Assembly: GCA_019456165.1 (NCBI GenBank)
Contig: VRUJ01000024.1
Coordinates: 1-64,000, forward strand
From: Chloroflexota bacterium
GTDB taxonomy: Bacteria > Chloroflexota > Anaerolineae > Anaerolineales > UBA11579
Length of the DNA stretch: 64,000 nt
Direction of reading: 5' to 3'
The notes below the pieces were generated by a model, which did not search any database, was not told the DNA's origin, and saw nothing but the letters and a program-made list of their open reading frames with translations. Of this stretch, positions 33,844-42,873 are shown one piece after another (within the stretch, counting starts at the first letter, position 1; each line of letters begins with the position of its first letter). Both the position numbers and the translations under genes were made by a program.

Positions 33844-36408
33844 ATGCCTACTTATCTTGAAATCGCAGTCAATGTCCCCCGCGTATCGGGGGTTTTTCAT
33901 TACCACTTACCGTCCGAAATGGAAGGGCAGGTGGAGGTTGGTCATCTGGTAGAAGTACCTTTTGGGAAACAAACAGTCCAGGGAATTGTGCTGCGCTTCG
34001 TTGATCAGCCGGAGGTGGCTGAAACGCGGCCTGTTAATGCAATCCTGGATGCTCAGGCAGTGGTTTCAACGCTGCAATTATCTTTAGCGGAACACATAGC
34101 CGAAACCACACTTGCTCCCCTGGCAGCATGTATTGGGTTGATGCTTCCGGTTGGGTTGAGTCAGCAAGCGGATACCCTGTACTCACTAACTGAAACTGTG
34201 CAAGGCGAGACTGTCGCAGCCGAAAATTTCAGCAAAATGCAGACCCGCATAGTGGCATTGCTGCATAAGCGTGGCCCTTTACGCGGCAGGCAAATTGACA
34301 GGTCTTTACCGCGTAAAATCAATTGGCGGGGTATTATGAGGGCTTTAGTAAAAAAGGGTTTGATTTCTTCGAAGCCAGTCCTGCCCCCACCCTCAATCAG
34401 ACCTAAATATATACGCACTGCTCAACTGGCTGCTCCTCCGGAGGTTGCCCAGACTCAAATAGATGATTTGGGAAAGACTTCGACAACCAAACATAGGCGT
34501 AAGAAAATGATCCAGTTTTTATTGCGCGAGCCCGGACCGGTGGATGTTGCCTGGGTGTATGCGGAGAGCGGCGGAAACCTTCTGGATCTGCGTATACTTG
34601 CCGAACGCGATCTGGTTATTTTACGCGAACAGGAGGCGTTCCGTGACCCGCTTGCTGGATTAGCTTACGACCCCAGTATTGCCCCACCTTTGACGGCTGA
34701 ACAAGAAACCGTTTGGGGGGTGTTACAGACGGGGCTGCTGGCAGACAAAGCTGGTGAAAAGACAGAACCTTACCTACTGCATGGCGTGACCGGTTCAGGT
34801 AAAACTGAGATCTACATGCGGGCTGTGGCTGAGATCATCGCCCAGGGACGACAGGCTATTGTGTTGGTGCCTGAAATCGCGTTAACACCCCAGACGGTAC
34901 GCCGCTTTGTTTCCCGCTTTCCTGGCCGGGTTGGCTTGGTGCATTCGCGGCTTTCGCCGGGAGAGCGTTACGATACTTGGCGGCGCGCCCGCCAGGGTCG
35001 TTTTTCGATAATAATTGGACCGCGCAGTGCATTATTTACACCTCTGCCAGACGTTGGCCTGGTTGTGGTGGACGAGTCGCATGACGATTCTTATTACCAG
35101 TCAAATATGATGCCTTATTACCATGCCCGCGAAGTAGCTGTGGCGTATGCAAAGCTGGCGGGGGCGGTTTGCATCCTTGGCTCTGCTACCCCAGATATTA
35201 CAAGTTATCATCGTGCTCAAAGCGGAGTTTGGAAACTACTAGAGCTTCCTTCCCGGATTCTGGCGCATGTTGATACCATACGCGCCCAAACTCAAAAACT
35301 TGGGCTGCTATCTCTTTCTAAACCTGCTGGGGGTAAAGCCGAAAAGATGGACTTGCCACCTGTACAAGTAGTGGATATGCGCGCAGAGTTGAAAGGGGGA
35401 AACCGTTCAATCTTCAGCCGTAATTTACAGGAGAAGCTGGGAAATGTGTTGCAGAATAGACAGCAAGCCATCCTGTTCCTGAACCGCAAAGGTACTGCGA
35501 CTTATGTTTTCTGCAGGGATTGTGGCCATGCCCTGCGCTGTCCTCGCTGTGACACACCTCTTACAAACCATGTTCAGATCAGCAAACAAATTCATTCTCA
35601 CGAAGCGGGCGAAGCCAAACTCGTATGCCACCATTGCGGTTACCGGCGCCATATGCCGAAAACCTGCCCCAATTGTAAAAGTAAGCGCATCCGGCAGTAT
35701 GGTATGGGCACGGAGCGCGTTGAAGCAGAGGTGTTAGAGCATTTCCCGCGGGCGCGCATCTTACGTTGGGATAGTGAGACTACCCGCCAGAAAGGAGCAC
35801 ACGAGATCATCTTGAGCCATTTCAGCAATCAACGCGCCGATATATTGGTAGGCACTCAGATGGTGGCGAAAGGGTTAGATTTGCCCTTGGTGACGTTGGT
35901 GGGTGTGGTATTGGCAGATGTGGGCTTACATCTCCCTGACTACCGCGCCGGGGAACGGGTTTTCCAAGTGCTTTCGCAGGTAGCAGGGCGGGCCGGGCGC
36001 AGCCCCCTGGGAGGGCAAGTAGTTTTACAAACTTTTCACCCCAAGCATTACGTTATCGCCGCGGCAGCGCAGCATGACTACCTCGGTTTTTACCAGTCCG
36101 AGAAGAAATACCGGCGTGAGTTGGGTTACCCACCGTATAACCGCCTGGTGCGCCTCGAGTACCGCCATTTGGATAACCAAAGGGCACAGGCGGAAGCTGA
36201 GCGTATGGGGGCGCAAATACAAAATTGGCTGCATTCAGAAGACCGCCGGGCAACCGAATTGATTGGACCGGCCCCATGTTTTTACACCCGTTTAGACCGA
36301 GAATATCGCTGGCAGATAATCCTGCGCGGGCCAGACCCGGCTTCTTTGCTCTTAGGCCGGAAATTGGGTGATTGGAGAATTGAGGTAAACCCCCAAGCTT
36401 TGCTATAA
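33844..36408 (+). CDS. priA: Primosomal helicase PriA
   Basis: This 854-residue replication-restart 3'-5' helicase reloads the replisome at stalled forks. The N-terminal 3'-DNA-binding domain starts YLEIAVNVPRVSGVFHYHLP. Walker A GVTGSGKT is near 315, motif II is DESHDDSYYQ (DESH in place of DEAH, with extended aromatic-rich loop) near 408, and the eight-Cys zinc module starts CRDCGHALRCPRC near 557 and ends CPNC. GTQMVAKGLDLP and QVAGRAGR are motifs V and VI. Length is somewhat above the E. coli protein (732) because of a longer winged-helix linker region. The frame is intact and housekeeping in nature. Confidence 0.97.
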   Translation: MPTYLEIAVNVPRVSGVFHYHLPSEMEGQVEVGHLVEVPFGKQTVQGIVLRFVDQPEVAETRPVNAILDAQAVVSTLQLSLAEHIAETTLAPLAACIGLMLPVGLSQQADTLYSLTETVQGETVAAENFSKMQTRIVALLHKRGPLRGRQIDRSLPRKINWRGIMRALVKKGLISSKPVLPPPSIRPKYIRTAQLAAPPEVAQTQIDDLGKTSTTKHRRKKMIQFLLREPGPVDVAWVYAESGGNLLDLRILAERDLVILREQEAFRDPLAGLAYDPSIAPPLTAEQETVWGVLQTGLLADKAGEKTEPYLLHGVTGSGKTEIYMRAVAEIIAQGRQAIVLVPEIALTPQTVRRFVSRFPGRVGLVHSRLSPGERYDTWRRARQGRFSIIIGPRSALFTPLPDVGLVVVDESHDDSYYQSNMMPYYHAREVAVAYAKLAGAVCILGSATPDITSYHRAQSGVWKLLELPSRILAHVDTIRAQTQKLGLLSLSKPAGGKAEKMDLPPVQVVDMRAELKGGNRSIFSRNLQEKLGNVLQNRQQAILFLNRKGTATYVFCRDCGHALRCPRCDTPLTNHVQISKQIHSHEAGEAKLVCHHCGYRRHMPKTCPNCKSKRIRQYGMGTERVEAEVLEHFPRARILRWDSETTRQKGAHEIILSHFSNQRADILVGTQMVAKGLDLPLVTLVGVVLADVGLHLPDYRAGERVFQVLSQVAGRAGRSPLGGQVVLQTFHPKHYVIAAAAQHDYLGFYQSEKKYRRELGYPPYNRLVRLEYRHLDNQRAQAEAERMGAQIQNWLHSEDRRATELIGPAPCFYTRLDREYRWQIILRGPDPASLLLGRKLGDWRIEVNPQALL

Positions 36409-36441
36409 TAGACCTGAACTTGTTGAAGCTGAGGCCTGCTA

Positions 36442-36939
36442 ATGCGCCGCGAAATTATTGGTTGGGATGAAGTTGATCGTCTAATCGACTACCTGGTCGT
36501 GCAATTTGAGCGCGAATTTGAGGCTATGGTTTTAATTACGCGCGGAGGCATTGTCCCTGGGGGCTTGCTGGCAGAGGCGATGGGGCTTTCAGATATTCTG
36601 ACAGCTGCAGTAGATTTTCCAGTTAATAAAATAGAGAGCAAGAAGGAAAAGTTGCTAGTTTGGCCGCAGTTCTTACAATTCCCCGAAGATGATTTAATGC
36701 GCGGACGTCGAATTCTGGTTGTGGATGACGTTTGGGGTTCAGGACGCACCATCACGGCGGTGAAAAACCGCGTGTCTGCTGGAGGCGGCATACCTTCCAC
36801 CTGCGTGCTGCATTACAATCCGCAGCGCAACCTTTTTGGATCGGCTCGTCCGGACTATTTTGCTGCTAGCACAGACGCATATATCATCTACCCTTGGGAA
36901 ACAGACCGCGGTATTGACCGGGTGTTAAAGGACTATTGA
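36442..36939 (+). CDS. Phosphoribosyltransferase (hypoxanthine/xanthine type)
   Basis: The 165-residue type I PRTase has the PRPP-binding loop ILVVDDVWGSGRTI near residues 93-106 and the upstream pyrophosphate loop VLITRGGIVPGGLLAE. WPQFLQFPEDD and the C-terminal YPWE segment resemble xanthine/hypoxanthine salvage enzymes of archaea and Chloroflexota. It would convert a purine base plus PRPP to a nucleotide. Starts 33 bases after priA and may be co-transcribed. Confidence 0.88.
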   Translation: MRREIIGWDEVDRLIDYLVVQFEREFEAMVLITRGGIVPGGLLAEAMGLSDILTAAVDFPVNKIESKKEKLLVWPQFLQFPEDDLMRGRRILVVDDVWGSGRTITAVKNRVSAGGGIPSTCVLHYNPQRNLFGSARPDYFAASTDAYIIYPWETDRGIDRVLKDY

Positions 36940-37133
36940 TCCTCAATTTATATGAGGTTTTTAGGTTGTCATCCAAATCTAAGGGGAGTCGATATTGTGC
37001 AATATTGTATGTTTGACAGCCTCTCCACTTTGCTTGACGTTTACCTTTATTGCCTTAATAATTGATAAAATTGTGGGTTAGAATAATTTGATATCTTTCC
37101 CACTCCCCAGAACCTGCTTACAGGAGTTGATTT

Positions 37134-37877
37134 ATGACAGACATATTGGAGACAAAAAAGCTGCGTAAGGAATACCAGATGGGTGAAGTTACGGTTGATG
37201 CATTGAAGGGTGTTGATTTCATCGTTCGGGAGGGTGAATTCGTCGCCATTATGGGACCCTCTGGTTCAGGAAAGTCTACCTTACTGCATCTGCTAGGAGG
37301 TTTAGACAGCCCTACAGAAGGGGACATTTCTTTGGGAGGCCGGCAATTGGCACACCTGAGTGATGATGAGATCACCTTAGTGCGCCGGCGGGAAGTAGGT
37401 TTCATTTTCCAATTTTACAATCTCTTGCCTACTTTAACCGCTGCCGAGAATGTAGCTTTGCCGTTGCTATTGGATGGTAAAAGAGCTGATGAATATGCTG
37501 CTCGCGTCACAGAACTGCTTGAATTAGTTGGCTTGAGTGACCGCGCGGAACATAAACCAGACCAGTTATCTGGAGGCGAACAGCAGCGCGTTGCTATCGC
37601 GCGTGCGTTTGTCAATCAACCTAAGATTGTATTGGCTGATGAACCAACTGGAAATCTGGATTCTAAAGCTGGTAACTCGATACTCGATTTGTTGCGCAGT
37701 GCCAGCAAGGAACTCCAAACAACCGTGGTTATGGTCACACACGACCCTAGGGGAGCTTCGTACGCGGATAGAGTGGTCTTTCTCAAAGATGGCTTGATAG
37801 TACGCGAGCTGAACTCTGAAGATGGGGAGCTCAACGCTGAGCAGATTATCAGCTTGATGGCTGAGTTGGAACTGTAG
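37134..37877 (+). CDS. ABC transporter ATPase, MacB/LolD type
   Basis: This 247-residue ATPase energises an FtsX-type permease. Walker A GPSGSGKST is near residue 41, the Q-loop FQFYNLLP follows, the signature LSGGEQQRVAIARAF is complete, Walker B is IVLADEPTGNLD, and the H-loop is VMVTHD. Such ATPases pair with MacB-like permeases to export lipids, peptides or lipoproteins. In this locus the expected permease follows only after an inserted gene and is truncated at its 5' end (39263), so the transporter is probably non-functional unless a permease elsewhere is used. GGAGTTGATTT precedes the ATG. Confidence 0.93.
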   Translation: MTDILETKKLRKEYQMGEVTVDALKGVDFIVREGEFVAIMGPSGSGKSTLLHLLGGLDSPTEGDISLGGRQLAHLSDDEITLVRRREVGFIFQFYNLLPTLTAAENVALPLLLDGKRADEYAARVTELLELVGLSDRAEHKPDQLSGGEQQRVAIARAFVNQPKIVLADEPTGNLDSKAGNSILDLLRSASKELQTTVVMVTHDPRGASYADRVVFLKDGLIVRELNSEDGELNAEQIISLMAELEL

Positions 37878-37914
37878 GCAAGCGTCACACTCAAAGCAAA
37901 GCGGCAAACATCAA

Positions 37915-39195
37915 ATGTTAAAAGAGCGAACTTTTTCCGAGTTGGTAGAAGGTCTATTATCAGAACATATTGCTCTCTGGTGGGAATGCGACACAAAAAT
38001 ACCTGATTTTGATTTGTCCTACACTACGAAAGAAAAGCGAGGGCGTGAAACCCATGCCGATAAGTTAATTGAAGTATTGAATGCGGAGATAAAGCATCCT
38101 CCGCGAGATAAAAATTCTCAAAAAGCAACAGAAGCGAAAATCTTTTCTACCTTTGGATCTTCCGCCCGGGCAGCCTTGGATTTCGAAGACCGCCATATCG
38201 ACGTCTTGCTGTCACCCGAAATCACCTCAATCACAACCGAATTTCCGCGCATATCCCGTCGCTTCGACTCAAACATCAGCCCGGCAGATATATTTCAGGC
38301 CAACCGTAATACATGGGCGATGCATGGGGTACAAATGTTGTTTGGTTTACCTGTCGAATTGACTCCCTCCATATTTGCATATAGCATGATTTATCCTTAC
38401 AGTGATAATTTCCTCGATGATCCCAGAGTTCTCCCGGATGAGAAAAAAGCTTTTAATCTCCGTTTCGCCCGCCGTTTATCCGGGGAGCGGGTGGAACCTG
38501 GAAATAGCCGTGAACGTTGTCTCTATGAACTGGTCGGGATGATCGAAAATCAATATCCTCGCACGGATTTTCCACTTGTCTTTGAAAGTTTACTGGCTAT
38601 TCACCGCGCTCAAACAAAAAGTATTGGACTTATGCGTCCAGACGCGGCACCGTATGAAGTGGATATTTTGGGGGTCACCATTGAAAAGGGAGGCACTGCG
38701 GTTTTAGCAGATGGTTATTTGATCGCAGGCGATCTCACACCGGCCCAAGCTGAATTCCTGTTTGGTTACGGCGTATTCCTGCAAATCGAAGATGATCTGC
38801 AGGATGTCCTCATAGATCTAAGCAATGGGTCACAAACAATTTTCTCCATGACAGCAAAAAAATGGCCGCTGGATGCCCTCGTCAACCGTACGTTTCATTT
38901 TGGCTTCAAGGTGTTGGAGCGCATGAAATGTTTTGATTCTCCAAACCTTGATCCAATCAAAGAGCTGTTGGTAATAAGTGCTACTTTGCTTCCGATTGCT
39001 GCTGTGGCTGCCTCCAAGCATCTTTTTAGCAAGGAGTACCTGCGTGAGATTCAGAAACGCTCACCGTTGCGTTTTTCATATCTAAGGAATCAAGGCAGGA
39101 AATTAGCGCGTAAGCATGTCTCTTTTATGAAACTGATCGAAGCCTTTGCCAAACCGGAAGATGATGAAACAATCAGTAACTTTTTTATGACTTAG
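37915..39195 (+). CDS. Isoprenoid-synthase-like all-helical protein
   Basis: This 426-residue protein resembles the class I isoprenoid synthase fold, but I cannot name the enzyme. Two acidic motifs sit at the right distance: YPYSDNFLDDP near residue 162-171 (an aspartate-rich first motif) and LQIEDDLQDV near 287-296, recalling DDxxD of prenyltransferases. The stretch between is helical, with RARRLSG-like basic segments (RFARRLSGERVEPGN). It could be a prenyltransferase or a terpene-cyclase relative. There is no clear ribosome site before the ATG. It sits between the ABC ATPase and the remains of its permease, so it probably entered that operon secondarily. Confidence 0.65.
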   Translation: MLKERTFSELVEGLLSEHIALWWECDTKIPDFDLSYTTKEKRGRETHADKLIEVLNAEIKHPPRDKNSQKATEAKIFSTFGSSARAALDFEDRHIDVLLSPEITSITTEFPRISRRFDSNISPADIFQANRNTWAMHGVQMLFGLPVELTPSIFAYSMIYPYSDNFLDDPRVLPDEKKAFNLRFARRLSGERVEPGNSRERCLYELVGMIENQYPRTDFPLVFESLLAIHRAQTKSIGLMRPDAAPYEVDILGVTIEKGGTAVLADGYLIAGDLTPAQAEFLFGYGVFLQIEDDLQDVLIDLSNGSQTIFSMTAKKWPLDALVNRTFHFGFKVLERMKCFDSPNLDPIKELLVISATLLPIAAVAASKHLFSKEYLREIQKRSPLRFSYLRNQGRKLARKHVSFMKLIEAFAKPEDDETISNFFMT

Positions 39196-39262
39196 TTTCA
39201 CAAGTAAGTTGTATTCAGAAAGGATTCTAGGCGCTTGCAAGAAGAACGTGGGAAAAAACTAA

Positions 39263-40114
39263 TATGATCCCCAAGACATCAAATATTTTGGCGACTTTCT
39301 CTTTGCCTTCACAGAAGGTGACTGGGAAACGGCGATGCCGCTGATGCAAGCTGGCTGTGGGGTGTTAATCACTCCGTTGGTCGCTATCCGGAATAGTGTG
39401 GATTTAGGTGAAAAGTTTGAGGTAACTGGTAAAAATGGTCCCGTCGAGTGTGTGGTTGCAGGCATTGGTTCTTCTTTGGTGAGTTCATCCATAATCAACA
39501 ATGTGGTTGAAGAGGAATTTGGTGTTAGCCAGCCTATTGCGGTAAATTTAGCTGCTGGTGAGGGAACTGACATCCAGGCATTCGAGGTGGACTTGGAGGC
39601 ATTTATCGACCAACGGCCCGGGGTTTTCTTGACCCCCATCGATAAAATGACAGAATTGCAGCAAGATATGTTTACGAAACTGCCTGATTTGTTGAACACG
39701 CTTTTGATATTGGCTATCATTTCGGCTGCGCTGGGGTTGGTAAACACTACGCTGATAAGCGTTACTGAAAGGCAGCGCGAGCTTGGCTTACTGCGGGCGG
39801 TTGGAGCATCTCGACGCCAGGTGATGGGGCTGGTTATGGGAGAAGCCGCCTTGATGGGTTTTATTGGGGGAGTGATGGGGTTGGTTGCAGGAGCAGGTGT
39901 GACGATAATAATTGCAGTTGTCTCTGGGGGAAACGCCTGGGGTTATCCTGACCTGGACTTGTGGGGGGCGGCATTGCGTTCTGTGCAGCCGGCTATATTA
40001 AACGGTATCTTTGGCGTTATGGCTGCACCGTTCATCAGCGCCGCAGCGGCCTGGTTTCCGGCGCGCAAGGTTCTCCAAGGTTCTCCTATGGATGCCTTGG
40101 AACCAGAAAGGTAA
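39263..40114 (+). pseudogene. FtsX/MacB-type permease, 5'-truncated
   Basis: The frame from TAA at 39260 codes continuously for the C-terminal half of an FtsX-like permease: DIKYFGDFLFAFTEGDW, then the periplasmic part, then three membrane helices and the cytosolic FtsX motif ERQRELGLLRAVGASRRQV. It ends PARKVLQGSPMDALEPER, the normal C-terminus. The first membrane helix and most of the extracellular MacB core are missing, and no start codon with a ribosome site is present before the ATG at 39335. It is the natural partner of the ATPase at 37134. Confidence 0.82.
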
Positions 40115-40217
40115 AAATTTCGCCTGGAATTGAGTGCCCACAAGGGGCACTCCAACGGGGAATACGTGTTGTTTTTTTATATCCACCTTTTACTTATTGG
40201 CATCTATTATGTGCGAC

Positions 40218-41018
40218 TCAGCGGATATCGATGCTTGCTGACTGGAAAGCATTTTTGATGGCAGTAACCCCGCTGTCCTTGGCGGCGGTCTCCTCGGTTG
40301 CCTGGGTGTCGTACCAGTAGTAGATCGTCAGGCCGACGAGCCCCTTTCCGATGGTGTGGAAGGCAACGCTGGGGGGCGGGTCTGCTAGTACACCGGGGAG
40401 ATTACCGATTGCTTGCTGCGCAGTCTTACGCACCTGTTCCAGATCATTGTCATCAGCCACGTTTAGATCCAGTGCGATGCGGCGGCGGGTAGTGCGCGAG
40501 AAATTTATGATCGGTTTGGTAAAAACATCTCCGTTGGGAATTGTCACGCGCCTCCCGTCGAAGGTGAGGATTTCGGTGGCGCGCAAGTCAACTTCCACCA
40601 CTTTACCAGAATAGTCGCCGACTTGAATGTCATCACCGAGGTCAAAGGGCTGCTGCACCAAAAGCAGGATCCCGGCAATAAAGTTCTTGCTTACGTCCTG
40701 TAGGGCAAAACCGATGGTAAAACCCAAAATACCCAACCCGGTAAGAAGCGCGCTGACATCTTGCCCGGCTTGCTGTAAGGCCAGTACGATTCCCAAGGCG
40801 ATAATAGTCCAGCGCGCTAAACGAGAAAGCAGCAGCAAAGTTTCTGGATCCGTTTTTCGTCGGGTCAGCGTACGCTTTACCAACTTGCTGACCAGGCGCG
40901 CCAGGAAGAGACTGAGGATAAAAACCAGCAGTCCAGCTATCAATTGAGGAAATTTTTCTATCGCACTGTCCCACCAGGCTTGCAAGATGTCGAGCAGGTT
41001 TTGCAGGACCTCATCCAT
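40218..41018 (-). CDS. mscS: Mechanosensitive channel, MscS family
   Basis: This 266-residue small-conductance channel opens under membrane tension to release solutes. Three N-terminal helices are followed by the pore helix GILGFTIGFALQDVSKNFIAG (about 95-115) with its Gly/Ala packing, then the beta-domain with PFDLGDDIQVGDYSGKVVEV and VTIPNGDVFTKPIINFSR, both diagnostic. I chose the ATG at 41018 (MDEVLQN) with CTGGAGAAC upstream; a longer frame extends to 41117 through AT-rich DNA. Single gene, convergent with the permease remnant and divergent from a glycosyltransferase. Confidence 0.95.
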   Translation of the reverse strand: MDEVLQNLLDILQAWWDSAIEKFPQLIAGLLVFILSLFLARLVSKLVKRTLTRRKTDPETLLLLSRLARWTIIALGIVLALQQAGQDVSALLTGLGILGFTIGFALQDVSKNFIAGILLLVQQPFDLGDDIQVGDYSGKVVEVDLRATEILTFDGRRVTIPNGDVFTKPIINFSRTTRRRIALDLNVADDNDLEQVRKTAQQAIGNLPGVLADPPPSVAFHTIGKGLVGLTIYYWYDTQATEETAAKDSGVTAIKNAFQSASIDIR

Positions 41019-41074
41019 AGGATTGTTCTCCAGTAAAGTTTTGTAAGCTACATAGAGGTGAATCTGATGGATCG

Positions 41075-41096
41075 ACAATGGGCTTAAGCCCATTGT
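41075..41096. promoter_or_regulatory. Perfect 22-bp palindrome between mscS and a glycosyltransferase gene
   Basis: The half site ACAATGGGCTT is followed directly by its exact reverse complement. It lies 57 bases before the mscS start and 87 before the divergent gene, next to TTATATATATAAATA. It may be a regulator site or a dispersed extragenic palindrome. Confidence 0.5.
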
Positions 41097-41183
41097 TATA
41101 TATATAAATAAAACCACTTAATTCACCACTCCCGTTAACTATACCAGAACCTGGTTTATTGTGTTTTCGGGTAGAATGGGCAA

Positions 41184-42200
41184 ATGCCCCAAGTATCTGT
41201 ACTCATGCCTTGCTATAACGCGGCCGTTACCCTCGAGGAAACTCTAGAGAGCCTGGCTGCCCAAACACACCCAAACTTTGAGATCGTGGCAGTAGATGAC
41301 GGCTCTAGCGATGCAACTTTAGAGAAGCTGCATGCCTGGGCGGAGAAGGATGAGCGGCTACGTGTTTTGACGATTCCGCACAGCGGTATTATCGCGGCTT
41401 TAAACCATGGGCTGGCAGCCTGTAAAGGAGAATATGTTGCGCGCATGGATGCCGACGACCGCGTCCACCCCGAACGATTGTTGAAACAATCTATTTACCT
41501 TGATAGCAGCCCGGAAACGGCTTTGGTATCCTGTCTTGTGGAGGGGTTCCCAAAGGGTGAGGTGCGAGAAGGCTTTCGTATATATATCCAGTGGTTGAAC
41601 TCCCTGGTTCACGACGCGGATATGCGCCGGGAGATGTTCGTCGAGAGTCCCGTTGCGCACCCCAGCGTGATGTTCCGCCGTGAGGCTGTTCAAGAAGTCG
41701 GCGGCTATCAAGAGCATGGCTGGCCGGAGGATTACGACTTGTGGCTGCGTTTGTTCATGGCAGGGGCGCGCTTTGGTAAAATGCCGGAAGTATTGTTGGA
41801 GTGGCGCGAATACCCTGAACGCTTGACGCGCACTCACAACCGCTATTCTTTAGAGAATTTCATCCGTGCGAAGGTGCATTATATGCTCAAGGCACCCTTG
41901 GTTGGCCGGGATGCAGTGATCTTGTGGGGGGCGGGAATGATGGGAAGGCGAATAAGCAAACATCTTCTGCGCCACGATGTGCCGCTGGCGGCCTTTATTG
42001 ATATTGACCCGCGCAAGATCGGCCGCACCCGGCGAGGGTTGCCAATCCTACCGCCTGAGGAGTTGATGGATTTGTGGGCGCGCTACGAAACCCCTGTAGT
42101 ATTAGCCGCGGTGGGAGCGCGCGGTGCGCGGCAATTGATCCGTGAACGCCTGACCTCTTTTGGCTTGGAGGAGGCACTGGATTGGTGGGGGGTGGCATGA
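41184..42200 (+). CDS. GT2 glycosyltransferase with C-terminal nucleotide-binding-like domain
   Basis: Residues 1-220 form a GT-A fold family 2 glycosyltransferase: SVLMPCYNAAVTLEETLESL, AVDDGSSDAT with the UDP-binding Asp, ARMDADD carrying the metal-binding DxD, and WPEDYDLWLRL with the likely catalytic acid. Residues about 235-338 begin VILWGAGMMGRRISKHLL and continue with AAFIDIDPRKIG, a Rossmann-like segment like the N-terminal domain of PglD-type sugar acyltransferases. This fusion is unusual to me. The start is near the mscS promoter region and no strong ribosome site is seen. Confidence 0.85.
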   Translation: MPQVSVLMPCYNAAVTLEETLESLAAQTHPNFEIVAVDDGSSDATLEKLHAWAEKDERLRVLTIPHSGIIAALNHGLAACKGEYVARMDADDRVHPERLLKQSIYLDSSPETALVSCLVEGFPKGEVREGFRIYIQWLNSLVHDADMRREMFVESPVAHPSVMFRREAVQEVGGYQEHGWPEDYDLWLRLFMAGARFGKMPEVLLEWREYPERLTRTHNRYSLENFIRAKVHYMLKAPLVGRDAVILWGAGMMGRRISKHLLRHDVPLAAFIDIDPRKIGRTRRGLPILPPEELMDLWARYETPVVLAAVGARGARQLIRERLTSFGLEEALDWWGVA

Positions 42201-42248
42201 GCGATTTACAACCTGGTATACAGAGATGCAAAATTGAGGAGTTAGTTA

Positions 42249-42650
42249 ATGGATGTTACTAAATATCTTCAAGCAGCTTTATTCCGCGAGGAAACCTTCT
42301 TGGTCGAGGAGAAACACACTGCCCCGCACGTGGGCAGCGGCGTGCTGCGCGTATTGGGGACGCCCTGGCTGATCGCATTCATGGAGATCACTTCTCGCAA
42401 ACTGCTGGATGAGCACCTGCCGCAGGGTTATTCAACCGTAGGGGTCCTAGTGAATGTGCGTCATCTGGCTCCCAGCGCAATTGGCAGCTCTGTACACGTG
42501 AGGGTTGAGGTGCAGGATGTGGATGGCAACAAGGTCACACTGGCGATGGAGGCCCAGGATGGAGAAGAGCTGGTTGGCAAGGGGTTGCATGAACGCTATG
42601 TGATCGATGTGCAGCGTTTTCTCAAGCGGGTGGAGGGAAAAGGAAAATGA
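42249..42650 (+). CDS. FlK-like hot-dog thioesterase
   Basis: This is a 133-residue hot-dog fold acyl-CoA thioesterase. TAPHVGSGVLRVLGTPWLIAFME is the FlK-type core, with the Thr/His/Glu region (GTPWLIAFMEITS, GYSTVGVLVNVRHLAPS). Related FlK hydrolyses fluoroacetyl-CoA, but most members are general small acyl-CoA thioesterases; no specificity can be read here. GAGGAGTTAGTTA precedes the ATG. Confidence 0.88.
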   Translation: MDVTKYLQAALFREETFLVEEKHTAPHVGSGVLRVLGTPWLIAFMEITSRKLLDEHLPQGYSTVGVLVNVRHLAPSAIGSSVHVRVEVQDVDGNKVTLAMEAQDGEELVGKGLHERYVIDVQRFLKRVEGKGK

Positions 42651-42745
42651 CTATTAATGCAGGTTACTCCGAACCTCTGGAAGGGGTGAGAAACCCTACA
42701 AACTATGGCGAGATACGAACATAAACTCATCCAATACATCCTGTT

Positions 42746-42783
42746 AGGAATTTCTCCCTCCCTCCGGTCGCTCGAAATGACAG
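42746..42783. repeat. Dispersed extragenic repeat fragment
   Basis: The complement reads CTGTCATTTCGAGCGACCGG and then AGGGAGGGAGAAATTCC. This is the common intergenic 'TGTCATTTCGAGCG...GAGAAAT' repeat seen in many bacterial genomes, from memory. Only one copy lies in this window. The rest of 42651-42873 shows nothing else. Confidence 0.5.
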
Positions 42784-42873
42784 ATTGTGATGTCTCAATA
42801 AATCCTCCAAGCGAGAAGGTTCTAGGTTAACGAATTAAGGCACCTAATTACAGCACCACAAGAATTTGATAAT

